From positions 2,035,780-2,099,779 of the forward strand of contig NZ_KQ759763.1 of NCBI RefSeq assembly GCF_001482195.1: a DNA stretch of 64,000 bases, written 5' to 3'. This document shows, piece by piece, positions 1 through 13,098 of this stretch (the first letter of the stretch is position 1; each line of letters opens with the position of its first letter). Below the pieces are notes generated by a model. That model was not told the origin of the DNA, made no database searches, and saw only the letters and a list, made by a program, of their open reading frames with translations. The translations under genes and the position numbers were made by a program. The stretch comes from Luteimonas abyssi (GTDB lineage Bacteria; Pseudomonadota; Gammaproteobacteria; Xanthomonadales; Xanthomonadaceae).

Positions 1-25
1 CCCGCCGCAACCGGCAGCCTCCTCG

Positions 26-79
26 CGCGAATGTCCCCCGGCCACCGCCATCCGGCGGCGGCCTCCTCCTTGATTTCGC
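26..79 (-). repeat. Partial inverted copy of dispersed palindromic element
   Basis: The 54 bases here are the exact reverse complement of 396-449. Only the core of the element is conserved; the terminal repeats seen in the other two copies are degenerate here. Confidence 0.85.
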
Positions 80-374
80 CGAGAAGGCCACCGGTCCCGA
101 CGGGGCGTCGGCTTACGGAGCGTGTGGGGCACTGCCGTAGCCACAGCTCTGCGGCTCTCGTTTTCCGAGGTCCCTCACAGTTGGCAGACAAGGCCGGACG
201 ATGGCTCGAGCCATCGATGTTCGGGTGCGGCCTGGTGCCGAGGAATGTGCGCTGCCGATCGGGCGCGACCGCCGGGTGTGTCCGCCCTGATTCGGTGGGT
301 TCATGGTCGCTCTAAGACGCCAGCGAAGCACGACCCGATGACGACGCTCCACCCGATCCGCAAGCCAATCCCCG

Positions 375-470
375 TCGTGGCCGGTAGGCCGTTGCGCGAA
401 ATCAAGGAGGAGGCCGCCGCCGGATGGCGGTGGCCGGGGGACATTCGCGGCAAGGGCCTGCCGGCCACGG
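375..470 (+). repeat. Palindromic dispersed element, MITE/REP-like, copy B
   Basis: About 96 bp bounded by inverted ends: TCGTGGCCGGTAGGCC at 375-390 and GGCCTGCCGGCCACGG at 455-470. Inside lies a second inverted repeat around GGATGGCGG, so the element can fold into nested hairpins. A closely similar copy sits at 63620-63713. There is no coding capacity. It resembles the short intergenic palindromes common in Xanthomonadaceae genomes; whether a transposase mobilises it cannot be seen. Confidence 0.8.
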
Positions 471-582
471 CGGGGGCCGTCAGGTCGCACCGAAAGAAAG
501 CGAAGCCCCGCACCAATGCGCTTCGTCGTCGGATGCGAATCGCCGTCGCCGTCAGCACCCGCAGTCAGACGAAGACCCAAAG

Positions 583-608
583 AAAAAGCGGGCCGAAGCC
601 CGCTTTTT
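583..608 (-). terminator. Rho-independent terminator after pnp
   Basis: Inverted repeat AAAAAGCGGGC / GCCCGCTTTTT with a 4-base loop, starting about 25 bases past the pnp stop on the minus strand. The A/T runs on both sides make it potentially bidirectional. Confidence 0.9.
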
Positions 609-633
609 CCCGGATCGATGACCGCGACGGAGA

Positions 634-2742
<2,109 letters not shown>

Positions 2743-2833
2743 GATTGGTGTCCTTGAAAACTCTCTTCGATGAACCGGTCGGAACCCTTGTCCCGTCCGG
2801 GCGGCCGTCATTGGAAACGGCCCTGGAGGATGA

Positions 2834-2862
2834 CGCCGCGGACACCTGATGCGTCCACGGCG
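2834..2862 (-). promoter_or_regulatory. Hairpin in pnp leader
   Basis: CGCCGCGGAC and GTCCACGGCG form a 10-bp stem with one C/A mismatch and a 9-base loop, about 90 bases before the pnp start. In E. coli, a pnp leader hairpin is cut by RNase III and mediates PNPase autoregulation. Equating this hairpin with that one is inference from position only. Confidence 0.35.
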
Positions 2863-2944
2863 GTAAAGCGGATCTCGTCCTGCCTGATCGCCGACCGACA
2901 TGGCCGTCGACCGCCGCCTCCGTGCAGCAGATACATCGTCCCGG

Positions 2945-2979
2945 GCAAAAACAAACCGCGGCGCATCGCTGCGCCGCGG
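2945..2979 (-). terminator. Rho-independent terminator after rpsO
   Basis: Perfect 10-bp stem CCGCGGCGCA / TGCGCCGCGG (2956-2979), followed on the minus strand by TTTGTTTTTG. It begins about 12 bases past the rpsO stop and should partly separate rpsO from pnp transcription. Confidence 0.88.
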
Positions 2980-2991
2980 TGGGGTTCGAGC

Positions 2992-3252
2992 TTAGCGACG
3001 CAGACCGAGCTTCTCGATCAGGGCCTTGTAACGGTCTGCGTCCTTGCGGTGCAGATAGTCCAGCAGGCTGCGGCGGCGGTTGACCATCTGCAGCAGGCCG
3101 CGCCGGCTGTGGTGGTCCTTCTTGTGGGTCTTGAAGTGCTCGGTCAGGTGCACGATGCGCGCGGTCAGCAGGGCGACCTGGACCTCGGGGGAGCCGGTAT
3201 CGCCTTCGCCCCGCTTGTGTTCGTTGATGATGACGCTGGTATCGATGGACAT
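2992..3252 (-). CDS. rpsO: 30S ribosomal protein S15
   Basis: Primary 16S rRNA-binding protein of the small-subunit platform. The 86 residues match the family length. The conserved core is visible, for example [19 protein letters not shown] and the C-terminal [11 protein letters not shown]. The ATG at 3252 follows a GAGGCAACC leader. It lies between truB and pnp, as in most Gammaproteobacteria. It has a candidate promoter just upstream and its own terminator. Confidence 0.98.
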   Translation of the reverse strand: MSIDTSVIINEHKRGEGDTGSPEVQVALLTARIVHLTEHFKTHKKDHHSRRGLLQMVNRRRSLLDYLHRKDADRYKALIEKLGLRR

Positions 3253-3407
3253 GGTTGCCTCGTGTCGCGAAGCCCGCAGAAGACGCGCCGTTCGCTGGAC
3301 GTTCCGGACCGCGGCAGCGCCGGATCTGGAACGGGAACGGTCGACGCACCGCCAGGGCCCGCCAGGATGGATGGAAATGGAACGATCGCGCTCGAAAAGC
3401 GCGCGAA

Positions 3408-3437
3408 ATTCTACACCCGCGGCAGGACCGGCCACAA
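3408..3437 (-). promoter_or_regulatory. Sigma70-like promoter for rpsO
   Basis: On the minus strand TTGTGG (3432-3437) and TAGAAT (3408-3413) are separated by 18 bases, about 155 bases before the rpsO start and just past the truB stop. The -10 is a good match and the -35 moderate. Confidence 0.5.
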
Positions 3438-3446
3438 CCCGGGAAC

Positions 3447-4421
3447 TCAGGCCGGCGCCTGTCCCGGCTGGCTTACGGCCCAGCTGAACAGACGTTTGGG
3501 GCGCAGGCGCCCACCGTCGTCGATGTCGCCGAGCCCCAGGGCGCGACCACCGGCATCGAACACCCCTACCTCGCCCCGTGGCGAAAAACCGCCCTCCACC
3601 GTCCGCCCGAACGACAGCGCGAGCGCCTGCGGCGCGCTCAACCGCACTTCCGGCCAGGCCGTCATGCCGGTCTCGATCGGCAGCAGGCAGGCGTCCAATG
3701 CGCCCTGCCCCCGCTGCGCCAGCGCCTGCAGGGCGTCCAGGGTCCACATCCGGGGCTCCCTGAATGGATCCACCCAGAGCCGCCGCAGCTCGGCGACATG
3801 GGCGCCACACCCCAGCGCTTCACCGAGATCGCGCACCAGGCTGCGCACATAGGTACCGGAGCCGCATTCCACGTGAAGGCGCAACTGCGGCGGCGCCCCG
3901 TTGTCGAGCAGGCCGTCGAGTAGATCCGCCGCCGATTGCAGCTCGAAAGCATGCACATCGACCGGACGCGGTTCGATCTCGATCGACTCGCCGCGCCGGG
4001 CCTTGGCATACAGCGGCTCGCCGCCGCGCTTGAGCGCCGAGTAGATGGGCGGACGCTGCTGGATGCGGCCGGTCAGTGCGCCCAGCGCGCCATCCAGGCG
4101 GCCCACGTCGAGCGCAGGCACCGGGCGTTCCCGCAGGGGCTGACCGTCGGCGTCGTCGGTGTCGGTCACGATGCCCAGCCGGGCCACGGTGTCGTAGGCC
4201 TTGCGCGCACCGAGCAATCCACCGGCGATCTTGGTCGCTTCGCCGAAGCAGACCGGCAGCAGACCGGTGGCGAGCGGGTCGAGGCTGCCGGTATGGCCGG
4301 CCTTCTCCGCCTCGAACAGATGACGCACCCGCTGCAAGGCCTGGTTGGAACTCAGGCCACGTGGCTTGTCCAGCAGCAGGATGCCGTGGATCCGGCGAAA
4401 GCGTCGACGCGGTTTGGACAT
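3447..4421 (-). CDS. truB: tRNA pseudouridine(55) synthase TruB
   Basis: Makes pseudouridine 55 in the T-loop of tRNAs and also acts as a tRNA chaperone. The product is 324 residues. The catalytic Asp is D48 in GSLDPLATG, the same number as in E. coli, preceded by the GILLLDKP motif near the N terminus. The C-terminal part resembles a short PUA-like domain. ATG at 4421 (MSKPRRRF) is preferred over upstream in-frame codons because family similarity begins there. It is 46 bases downstream of rbfA. Confidence 0.96.
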   Translation of the reverse strand: MSKPRRRFRRIHGILLLDKPRGLSSNQALQRVRHLFEAEKAGHTGSLDPLATGLLPVCFGEATKIAGGLLGARKAYDTVARLGIVTDTDDADGQPLRERPVPALDVGRLDGALGALTGRIQQRPPIYSALKRGGEPLYAKARRGESIEIEPRPVDVHAFELQSAADLLDGLLDNGAPPQLRLHVECGSGTYVRSLVRDLGEALGCGAHVAELRRLWVDPFREPRMWTLDALQALAQRGQGALDACLLPIETGMTAWPEVRLSAPQALALSFGRTVEGGFSPRGEVGVFDAGGRALGLGDIDDGGRLRPKRLFSWAVSQPGQAPA

Positions 4422-4467
4422 GCGGCCCCCGGTGGTCCGGGCACGCGCGGGCACCCGGAATGTCGCG

Positions 4468-4848
4468 TCAGTCGCGCGAAGGCTCGCCGTCCTCGTCCGG
4501 ACTCGGCGGCAGGTCGCGCAGGATGTTGTCGATACGTTCGCCGCGATCGACCGAATCGTCGTAGTGGAAGTGCAGCTCCGGAACGTGCCGGAGCTTGACC
4601 GCCCGCGCGAGCCGGAAGCGGATCTCGCCAGCCGCGGCCTTGAGCCCGGTCATCGCCTCTTTGGCGCGCTCGGGCTGCAGCGCGGTGACGAAGACCTTGG
4701 CATGCGCCATGTCGCGGGTGACCTCCACGTCGGACACGCTGACCGAAGGCAACGCATGCTCGGCGACGGCCTCGCGGACCAGGGTGCCCAGCTCGCGCCG
4801 CAGCTGGGCGGCGACACGGTCGGTACGATGGAAGGACTTCTGCGGCAC
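4468..4848 (-). CDS. rbfA: 30S ribosome-binding factor A
   Basis: Late-stage 30S maturation and cold-adaptation factor with a single KH-like domain. The product is 126 residues from a GTG start at 4848 (PQKSFHRTDRVA follows). The conserved core is seen in VEVTRDMAHAKVFV and in LRHVPELHFHYDDS. It lies between infB and truB, the classical order. An upstream ATG at 5016 would add about 56 residues reaching back into infB and is not supported. Confidence 0.95.
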   Translation of the reverse strand: MPQKSFHRTDRVAAQLRRELGTLVREAVAEHALPSVSVSDVEVTRDMAHAKVFVTALQPERAKEAMTGLKAAAGEIRFRLARAVKLRHVPELHFHYDDSVDRGERIDNILRDLPPSPDEDGEPSRD

Positions 4849-4925
4849 GGATTCTTCTGACTGCGGGAATGGGATGAAACAGCGCGAAGCGGCCGGCCCC
4901 ACACTGGGAGCCGGCCGTCGATGCG

Positions 4926-7589
<2,664 letters not shown>

Positions 7590-7707
7590 TCGGTTTCCGT
7601 GTCCAGTGCGGCGGCCGGCGGCCGACGCGGATATGACAATTCTAACGGCTCTGGCTGGCGGGAGTCGGCGCGGCGGGCGAGGCGTTCACCCGGATCCGCG
7701 CGACCGG

Positions 7708-9219
7708 TCAGCCCTCGCGCTCCAGGCGCGCGATTTCCTCGGCACGGGCGGCCAGGATCAGCGCCGCGGCGCGGGCGTCGTCGAGGCCCTCGATGCCGAA
7801 CTCGACCACCTCGTCGGCGGCCAGGTCGGAGAGGTCCTCGGCCGTGCGCACGCCATGCGAGGCCAGCGCGTACGCGGTGGTCTCGTCCATGCCGTCCAGG
7901 GCGAGCAGGTCGTCGGCCGGCGCGTTCTCGTCGATCTCCTCCTCGACCGCGAGCGCCTCGTTGAGCAGCGCGTCGCGGGCGCGGGCGCGCAGTTCCTCGA
8001 CGATGTCCTCGTCGAAGCCTTCGACCGCGAGCAGCTCGCCGACCGGCACGTAGGCGATTTCCTCGACGGTGCTGAAGCCCTCGGACACCAGGATGCCGGC
8101 GATTTCCTCGTCGACCTCGAGCTTGTCCTGGAACAGCTGGCGCGCGGCGATCTGCTCGGCCTCGCTCTTGGCCTGGACCTGATCGGCGGTCATCACGTTG
8201 AGCTGCCAGCCGGTCAGGCGGCTGGCCAGGCGCACGTTCTGTCCGCCCTTGCCGATCGCCTTGGCCAGCAGTTCCTCGGCCACGGCGAGATCCATCGAAT
8301 GCTTGTCCTCGTCGACCACGATCGACTGCACCTCGGCCGGCGCCATCGCGTTGATGACGAACTGGGCCGGGTTATCGCTCCACAGCACGATGTCCACGCG
8401 CTCGCCATTGAGTTCGTTGGAGACCGCCTGCACGCGCGAACCGCGCATGCCGATGCACGCGCCGATCGGATCCGTGCGGTTGTCGTAGGCGATGACCGCG
8501 ATCTTGGCGCGATCGCCCGGATCGCGGGCGCAGGCCTTGATCTCGACCAGACCCTGGCCGACTTCCGGCACCTCGAGCTTGAACAGCTCCATCATGAATT
8601 CAGGCGCGGCGCGGCTGATGAACAACTGCGGGCCGCGCGGCTCGCTGCGCACGTCGAACAGGAAGCCGCGGATGCGGTCGCCGGCGCGCACGACATCGCG
8701 CGGGATCGCCTTGTCCTTCGGGATGAAGGCTTCGGCATTCCCGCCCAGGTCCACGTAGACGTTGCCGCGCTCCACGCGCTTGACCACGCCGGTGACCAGC
8801 TCGCCGATGCGGTCCTTCCAGGCATCCACGACCTGCTGGCGCTCGGCTTCGCGTACGCGCTGCACGATCACCTGCTTGGCAGCCTGCGCGGCGATGCGGC
8901 CGAATTCGGCGTTGTCGATCTGCTCTTCGATGTAATCACCGACCTCGACGCCGTCGGCCTCCTCGACCGCGTCCATCAGGCGGATCTGCCGGTCGGGCGA
9001 CTCCATGACCACGTCGTCGGCCACGACCTCCCAGCGACGAAAGGTCTCGTAGTTCCCGTCCTTGGCGTCGATCTGCACGCGGGTGATCACGTCCTGCTCG
9101 TGGTAGCGCTTCTTGGCCGCCGTGGCCAGCGCCGCTTCGATCGCCTCGAGGATCACCGCTTCCGGGACGCCCTTCTCGCTGGCGACCGCGTCGACGACCA
9201 TCAACAGTTCCTTGCTCAT
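7708..9219 (-). CDS. nusA: Transcription termination/antitermination factor NusA
   Basis: RNA polymerase-associated elongation factor affecting pausing, termination and rRNA antitermination. The product is 503 residues with an N-terminal RNAP-binding domain, an S1 domain (about 135-200), two KH domains (for example IGMRGSRVQAVSNEL and GKGGQNVRLASRLTGW) and an acidic C-terminal region with helix-hairpin-helix-like repeats. The start MSKELLMVVDAV is standard. The gene follows rimP by 111 bases. Confidence 0.98.
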   Translation of the reverse strand: MSKELLMVVDAVASEKGVPEAVILEAIEAALATAAKKRYHEQDVITRVQIDAKDGNYETFRRWEVVADDVVMESPDRQIRLMDAVEEADGVEVGDYIEEQIDNAEFGRIAAQAAKQVIVQRVREAERQQVVDAWKDRIGELVTGVVKRVERGNVYVDLGGNAEAFIPKDKAIPRDVVRAGDRIRGFLFDVRSEPRGPQLFISRAAPEFMMELFKLEVPEVGQGLVEIKACARDPGDRAKIAVIAYDNRTDPIGACIGMRGSRVQAVSNELNGERVDIVLWSDNPAQFVINAMAPAEVQSIVVDEDKHSMDLAVAEELLAKAIGKGGQNVRLASRLTGWQLNVMTADQVQAKSEAEQIAARQLFQDKLEVDEEIAGILVSEGFSTVEEIAYVPVGELLAVEGFDEDIVEELRARARDALLNEALAVEEEIDENAPADDLLALDGMDETTAYALASHGVRTAEDLSDLAADEVVEFGIEGLDDARAAALILAARAEEIARLEREG

Positions 9220-9330
9220 TCTGTTACGCCTCTGGATGTCTTGATTCGTCCACTTCGTCGGGCAGGAGGCGATGCCTCCACCTCCCCGCCAGCCCTTTCG
9301 GGTCCGGCTGGATATCCCTGTTCCGATGCC

Positions 9331-9918
9331 TCAGGTCGCGGACCCGCCGGCACCCTTGTCCTTTTTCCTGTCCGCCTTGCCCGGACGCGCATCGCGACCG
9401 GAGGCATCCCTCGCGGGCGCAAGCCCCAATGCCACCCAGTCGGGCACGATTCGCGCCTTGTCGATGTTGTCGAACGCCACTTCGAGGGGCTGTCCGTCCA
9501 CGTCGAACACGATCCGCTCGCCTTCGACCGAGACGATGCGCCCGGTCAGACGCCGGCGCCCGTCTTGCGGCAGTTTCAAACCGACCTTCACCTTTTCGCC
9601 CTGGAAACGCGCGAATTGCTCCGGCGTGAACAACAGGCGGTCGATGCCGGGCGACGACACTTCCAGCGTGTACTGGCTGCTGATGGGATCTTCGACGTCG
9701 AGCTGCGCGGACACTTCGCGGCTGACCGCTTCGCAGTCCTCGATACCCACGCCCTGCCCATCCGCCTCGGCGGCCAGATCGGTACCGGGACGGTCGATGT
9801 AGAGGCGCAGCACCGCACTGCCCGGCGTCGGCAGATACTCCGCGCCAAGCAGCTCCAGGCCCAGCGCCTCGACGGTGGGCGCAAGCAATGCGGTGATGGT
9901 GGTCGCCTTGTCTGCCAC
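9331..9918 (-). CDS. rimP: Ribosome maturation factor RimP
   Basis: Cytoplasmic factor for 30S assembly. The product is 195 residues from GTG at 9918 ([19 protein letters not shown] follows) with GGAG about 8 bases upstream. The hallmark [14 protein letters not shown] is present, followed by the Sm-like C-terminal barrel and a Lys/Asp-rich tail typical of Xanthomonadaceae. It heads the nusA-infB operon. In many Gammaproteobacteria the gene just upstream is tRNA-fMet; here about 29 kb of accessory DNA lies between them. Confidence 0.95.
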   Translation of the reverse strand: MADKATTITALLAPTVEALGLELLGAEYLPTPGSAVLRLYIDRPGTDLAAEADGQGVGIEDCEAVSREVSAQLDVEDPISSQYTLEVSSPGIDRLLFTPEQFARFQGEKVKVGLKLPQDGRRRLTGRIVSVEGERIVFDVDGQPLEVAFDNIDKARIVPDWVALGLAPARDASGRDARPGKADRKKDKGAGGSAT

Positions 9919-9944
9919 GAACGCTCCGAATCTGAGAAAGTTGC

Positions 9945-9961
9945 CGCGACGATCCGTCGCG
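9945..9961 (-). promoter_or_regulatory. Small hairpin in rimP leader
   Basis: Perfect 7-bp stem CGCGACG / CGTCGCG with a 3-base loop, 27-43 bases before the rimP GTG and just downstream (in transcription) of the terminator hairpin. It may be part of an attenuation control; function unknown. Confidence 0.4.
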
Positions 9962-9983
9962 AGACCTTGAAAAACCGGATCCC

Positions 9984-10014
9984 GAAAAAGCCAAGGGGCC
10001 CGGCGGGCCCCTTG
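9984..10014 (-). terminator. Terminator hairpin in rimP leader
   Basis: On the minus strand CAAGGGGCCC-GCC-GGGCCCCTTG is followed by GCTTTTTCGGG: a strong 10-bp GC stem plus a U run. There is no minus-strand gene upstream before the divergent LysR gene. It is therefore either an attenuator of the rimP-nusA operon or a leftover terminator from the ancestral neighbour. Confidence 0.75.
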
Positions 10015-10762
10015 TCCGATCACGCTGGATGTCGGCATCGAGGCGACATGCACCCCGACCAAGCCCGGCTCTGCATCGGTAAGCAACCAGGGCAGCCGCC
10101 CGATTGACGCTGCCCGACCGATGCTGAGCTGCCGAACGGGGCGCCGTCGACAGCGCGACTCAAGGTCGCAGCCAGACGCGTGACGATCCAGATCAGCAGC
10201 GCGACATGGTAGGCGCTTCCGGCAGCCGGAGCAAGTCCGCCGGCCCATCGAAAGCAGCTCCCCGATGACAGCCCCGCACCGCTGGAGCCATTGGATCCAC
10301 CGGGGCCAGGCCGCGATGCCCTCAAGCGGAGCCGGTGCGTTGCGGCCCGCAGGCTGGGCAGATAGACACAGCCACAGCGCAGCGCGCGCAACCCACAACC
10401 CATCGCGCGGACCAAACCAGACGCATCGATTGCCGGCGCGGCGATGTCGGCGCACTCGAGGCCTTTCCGGCTTGCCCGAACAGCCCGCCGCCACGCGGTC
10501 TATGGCAGCGGCCCGACCGCCAGCTGATTAACGCGCCGGTAATGGCCGACCGGAACCGCGGCGTGAGTAACCGCAATGTAATCGAGCGGATAACAAAAAG
10601 AAGCGCTGCGATTCGACTCCGTGACATCGATAGCAAATCGGAACGTCCGCATACGCCGCCACGCTGGAGCCCGATTACCATCCCGACCGAGCAACGGCTC
10701 ACCTCTTGAGGAATTGTTCAACCCCTCGCCGCCGTCACGGGTCTGAATGAACACGTGTCCGA

Positions 10763-11731
10763 ATGAACATACGACCCACCGACCTGCCGCTTCTCGTGTC
10801 GCTGCACACCTTGCTCGAGGTGAGAAATGTCACGCGGGCGGCGAAGTTGCTGCACATCAGCCAGCCGGCCCTGTCGGCACAGTTGGCGCGGTTACGGGTC
10901 ATATTCAAGGATCAACTGCTGACGCCGTCAGGCACGGGGCGCGGCATGGTGGCGACGCCCAAGGGGCTGAAACTGGCCGAGCCGTTGCGGGATGCCATCG
11001 ACAAACTGAGCCAGATACGTTCCGAAGAAACCGATGACATCGTTGTCAGCGATGCCAGGGTCGTACGGATCACCGGTCGCGCGGAGGCGATCGATGTCCT
11101 TGGACCGCATCTCATCCGGCGCGCCCAGCGACGAACGTCCGAACATCCGCCCATAAGACTGCATTTCGTGGAAATGACCGACGATAATCTTGACGCGCAG
11201 TTCGAGAGCGGCGACATCGACCTGTTGCTCGGAATTTCGTTGCGGCCGCCGCCCAGGCTGCGTACCCGTCTGCTCGGCGAGGATCGCCACGTCCTCATGC
11301 AGCGCCGCCGCCATCCGCGCGGAAACAGACCATTGGCGGCAGCTGACTATTTCTCGCTTCAGCACGTCCAGGTCGTCGACGCCACCCAGGAGCAGAGGCT
11401 GGTGGACGACTATCTCCGCCGCAACGGGCAGCATCGGCAGATCTCGGTGTCGGTGCCGCTGTGGAGCATGGTCCGGGATATTCTGCTCAACACCGATATG
11501 GTCGCCACCGTTCCCGTCAGCCTGGCCGCCACCAGTGTCGCCGACAAGGATCTGGACTGGTTCGAGCTCCCGTTCCAGTTGCCGGGTGCGTCGCTGGCGA
11601 TGGCATGGCATCGTCGCAGCGACGACGATCCGACCCACCGCTGGTTGCGCGAAAGCGATCTCGATTTCAACCTCACCCCACTGGGACCACCGGGGCTGCA
11701 CACCGTGCTCCGAACCGGCCTGAGCCCTTGA
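10763..11731 (+). CDS. LysR family transcriptional regulator
   Basis: DNA-binding regulator of 322 residues. The N-terminal winged helix-turn-helix is clear (VRNVTRAAKLLHISQPALS, about 21-39), followed by a NodD/SyrM-like effector-binding half. It is read together with tssA, 16 bases upstream of it, and convergently with the main T6SS gene train. Its likely job is control of the T6SS genes, inferred from position only; its inducer is unknown. Confidence 0.85.
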   Translation: MNIRPTDLPLLVSLHTLLEVRNVTRAAKLLHISQPALSAQLARLRVIFKDQLLTPSGTGRGMVATPKGLKLAEPLRDAIDKLSQIRSEETDDIVVSDARVVRITGRAEAIDVLGPHLIRRAQRRTSEHPPIRLHFVEMTDDNLDAQFESGDIDLLLGISLRPPPRLRTRLLGEDRHVLMQRRRHPRGNRPLAAADYFSLQHVQVVDATQEQRLVDDYLRRNGQHRQISVSVPLWSMVRDILLNTDMVATVPVSLAATSVADKDLDWFELPFQLPGASLAMAWHRRSDDDPTHRWLRESDLDFNLTPLGPPGLHTVLRTGLSP

Positions 11732-11747
11732 CGCATCGGAGAGCCAC

Positions 11748-12770
11748 ATGATCGACGACCTGCTCCGCCCCGTCGCGGAAGACGACGAGGCCGGCGCCAA
11801 TCTCGAGTACGAACCGGATTTCCAGGCATTGGAAGAGCTCGCGCGACCGAGGCCGGAACGCTCTCTCGGTGCGGGTGTCATCGCATCGGAGCCGATGGAG
11901 TGGCAGCGCATCGCCGTACAGGCGGAGATCCTGTTGCGAAGCTCCAAGGATCTTCGGCTGGCGGTCCATCTCTGCGTCGCCCGCCTGCACCTCGATGGGC
12001 TGACCGGATTCGCCGAGGGTCTTGCGCTGGTCCGAGGGCTTCTGGAGCGGTACTGGGTCCAGGTCCACCCACGCCTGGATACAGACGAGGACGACGACCC
12101 CACCGAGCGAGTCAACGCGCTGGCGCCGCTTGGCGAGCACGAACGCGTCCTCAACGCGATCCGCAAGGTCCAGCTGTTCAAGGATGTGCATCCCGAACAC
12201 TTTTCGCTGCGCGACCTGCGTATCGCGCAGGGCGTGCTGAAGGTCGACGCCAAGGAATCCGAAGGCGCTCCGGGCCTCGCGGCGATCGAAGCCTGCCTGC
12301 GCGAGTCGCCACTCGACGAACTGGTCCGGATCGATCGCGCCCTGACCGCCGCATCCGAAGACGCGACCGCGATCGTGGCCATCATCTTCGAACGCACCTC
12401 GTCCGCGGGCCCGAATCTCGGCCCGCTTCTGACCGAATTGCGCGAACTGCAGGCATTCCTGCAACCGGCGATCGCCGAGCGCTCGCAGCCGTTGGACGCA
12501 GGCGTCGACGCGCCGCCCGCACTGCAGACGACAGCCAGCGCCGGCAACGCATCCGCGTCGCTCACGATCGAACGGGCCGAAGATGTCCGTCGTGTGCTGG
12601 ATCTCGTGTGCGCCTACTACGCGCGCGCGGAGCCTTCCAGCCCGGTCCCGTTGCTGCTGCGCCGTGCCCAGCGGCTGGTGGGGAAGGATTTCGCCGAGGT
12701 CCTGCGCGATCTCGCGCCGTCGGGCCTCTCCGAATTGGAGGTCGTCGCGGGGCGCGAGGACGAGGCATAG
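11748..12770 (+). CDS. tssA: Type VI secretion protein TssA
   Basis: Baseplate/sheath-assembly cap protein of the T6SS. The product is 340 residues. The N-terminal ImpA_N domain is recognisable (LEYEPDFQALEELA; VQVHPRLD near 105) and the C-terminal end matches the short TssA class (EPSSPVPLLLRRAQRLV near 300). It lies on the plus strand after the LysR gene and converges on the end of the minus-strand T6SS train with only 16 bases between them. Confidence 0.92.
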   Translation: MIDDLLRPVAEDDEAGANLEYEPDFQALEELARPRPERSLGAGVIASEPMEWQRIAVQAEILLRSSKDLRLAVHLCVARLHLDGLTGFAEGLALVRGLLERYWVQVHPRLDTDEDDDPTERVNALAPLGEHERVLNAIRKVQLFKDVHPEHFSLRDLRIAQGVLKVDAKESEGAPGLAAIEACLRESPLDELVRIDRALTAASEDATAIVAIIFERTSSAGPNLGPLLTELRELQAFLQPAIAERSQPLDAGVDAPPALQTTASAGNASASLTIERAEDVRRVLDLVCAYYARAEPSSPVPLLLRRAQRLVGKDFAEVLRDLAPSGLSELEVVAGREDEA

Positions 12771-12786
12771 GACCGCGGCGGGCGGC

Positions 12787-13098
12787 TCAGTCCCTGATCA
12801 CCCAGTACCAGTACAGCGCCGCGGCGCCCAGCATCATGCAGCCGACCCACAGGCCGAGCGCCCAGGAACGAAACGCAGACTGTACCCGTCCACGCCGGCC
12901 TGCCGGCCGAGGACGGGCGGGCTGACGGAGACCTGCCCGGCGGCGCTGGGTATCCGAACGATCGCTCATGTGCATCGCCGCTTTCGCCAGCAACTGCCGC
13001 CGGCTACGACGATACTCGTCGGGCGCGATCCGGCCGCTGGCATGGGCCTGGTTGAGTTCATCCAGGGCGAGGTTGACCCAGGCTTCCCACCCGCTCAT
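12787..13098 (-). CDS. Small single-pass membrane protein coupled to the T6SS kinase
   Basis: The product is 103 residues. The N-terminal part is helical (WVNLALDELNQAHASGRIA, then DEYRRSRRQLL), resembling the short SHOCT-type 'L..G.I...EY...R..LL' pattern. A basic Arg/Pro stretch follows, then one C-terminal membrane segment near residues 79-100. Its ATG overlaps the kinase stop (ATGA), and AGGGAGA lies upstream, so translation is coupled to the kinase. Function is not recognised. A partner or anchor of the kinase/phosphatase pair is possible. Confidence 0.75.
   Translation of the reverse strand: MSGWEAWVNLALDELNQAHASGRIAPDEYRRSRRQLLAKAAMHMSDRSDTQRRRAGLRQPARPRPAGRRGRVQSAFRSWALGLWVGCMMLGAAALYWYWVIRD

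Larger units (their letters stand above)
1..582. other. Gene-free end region with repeats
   Basis: No convincing coding sequence is seen here. The stretch holds one full and one partial copy of a dispersed palindromic element (listed separately). They share a 54-bp perfect inverted repeat, 26-79 against 396-449. The open frames in this region come from the repeat and GC bias and have no recognisable protein features. Confidence 0.6.
9919..10762. other. Gene-free stretch between rimP and the T6SS regulator
   Basis: This 844-base stretch contains a minus-strand terminator hairpin and a second small hairpin next to rimP, listed separately. No convincing gene is seen, and no good sigma70 promoter for rimP was found. 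The left boundary of the T6SS block must lie somewhere here. There is no duplicated tRNA 3' end and no integrase. Confidence 0.6.

Noticed and set aside
2743..2901. Upstream extension of pnp to the ATG at 2901
   Set aside because: No similarity to PNPase before AKVTKSF, and the GTG at 2742 has a good AAGGA site.
10020..10415. 131-codon minus-strand frame upstream of rimP
   Set aside because: No RBS, Arg/Ser/Gly-rich and no domain; it begins in DNA that looks like a junction region.
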